Shown piece after piece: positions 42,506 to 42,529 of a stretch of 42,529 nucleotides of DNA. Origin of the DNA: JBBQSU01 sp038234815 (lineage in GTDB: Bacteria > Planctomycetota > Phycisphaerae > Tepidisphaerales > Tepidisphaeraceae); NCBI GenBank assembly GCA_038234815.1, contig JBBQSU010000011.1, positions 1-42,529 of the forward strand, in the 5' to 3' direction. The notes under the pieces were generated by a model. It was not told the origin of the DNA. It did not search any database and saw only the letters and a program-made list of their open reading frames with translations. Within the stretch, counting starts at the first letter, position 1. Every line of letters starts with the position of its first letter. Made by a program: the position numbers and the translations under genes.

Positions 42506-42529
42506 ATGCGTCGCGACCTTGCGATCGCC
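42506..42529 (+). CDS. N-terminus of a gene continuing past the window
   Basis: ATG 42506 follows AAAGGAG at ideal spacing (7-8 bp) and begins MRRDLAIA before the sequence ends. Too short to identify. The same AAAGGAGTC ribosome-site style precedes aroF, so a real start is likely. Confidence 0.5.

Overview
The window looks like chromosomal DNA of a planctomycete, probably class Phycisphaerae and possibly a Tepidisphaerales relative. That placement is inferred from several things together: roughly 60% GC; a large exported protein with an LEPR-XLL-like N-terminus (LEGRQLLSG); a PEP-CTERM protease; a long PilMNO/PilB/PilT/PilC operon with pseudopilins; a solitary RCK_N protein beside nuoD and a membrane pyrophosphatase; and unlinked housekeeping genes. 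No phage, plasmid, CRISPR or intact transposase was seen.

Layout. 1-9861 is all minus strand: an edge-truncated receiver-like protein, an RCK_N protein, nuoD, the H+-pyrophosphatase hppA with a good intrinsic terminator, then an ABC-2 export cassette (ATPase, permease, membrane/TPR-like partner). rpsU (S21) lies just upstream of the ATPase. 10286-12719 holds a plus-strand PEP-CTERM metalloprotease and minus-strand proA. 12720-13658 is gene-free and carries copy 1 of a composite repeat. 13659-17970 has a SWIM/SNF2 helicase and a DAHP synthase. 18023-28844 is one minus-strand pilus/type II secretion-like operon read pilM-N-O-P-B-T-C, a 65-aa protein, then three minor-pilin-like proteins. 29027-32496 has hemW, an HPF/RaiA-like protein, a 24-residue arginine/lysine miniprotein, pyrF and a small membrane protein. 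32669-34947 has an acidic-tailed protein and a 1.48-kb gene-poor stretch with copy 2 of the composite repeat plus other palindromes. 34948-38899 has a DUF1259 protein, fumC, an FmdB-like zinc ribbon, RNase D and tRNA-Leu(CAA). 39087-42529 has a 925-aa PA14/pectate-lyase-fold exported protein, the eroded tail of a PEP-CTERM gene, a hairpin, and the first codons of a plus-strand gene.

The most unusual item is the composite repeat, present twice in opposite orientation 21 kb apart. Each copy has a 30-bp palindrome centred on GGCGCC, 84 bp of AT-rich DNA beginning AAGATTTGACC, a second 30-bp palindrome of the same design, 29 bp ending in a strong Shine-Dalgarno, an ATG, and about 200-270 bp further on an array of 11-bp direct repeats. 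The 84-bp and 29-bp spacings are identical in both copies although the sequence has diverged, while the region after the ATG has large indels. I do not recognise this element.

Gene co-operation is clearest in the pilus operon (inner-membrane platform PilMNO/PilP-like, assembly and retraction ATPases, PilC, minor pseudopilins with an EF-hand-like pair) and in the ABC cassette. The remaining genes are single housekeeping functions in proline, shikimate, pyrimidine and TCA metabolism, heme insertion and RNA processing.
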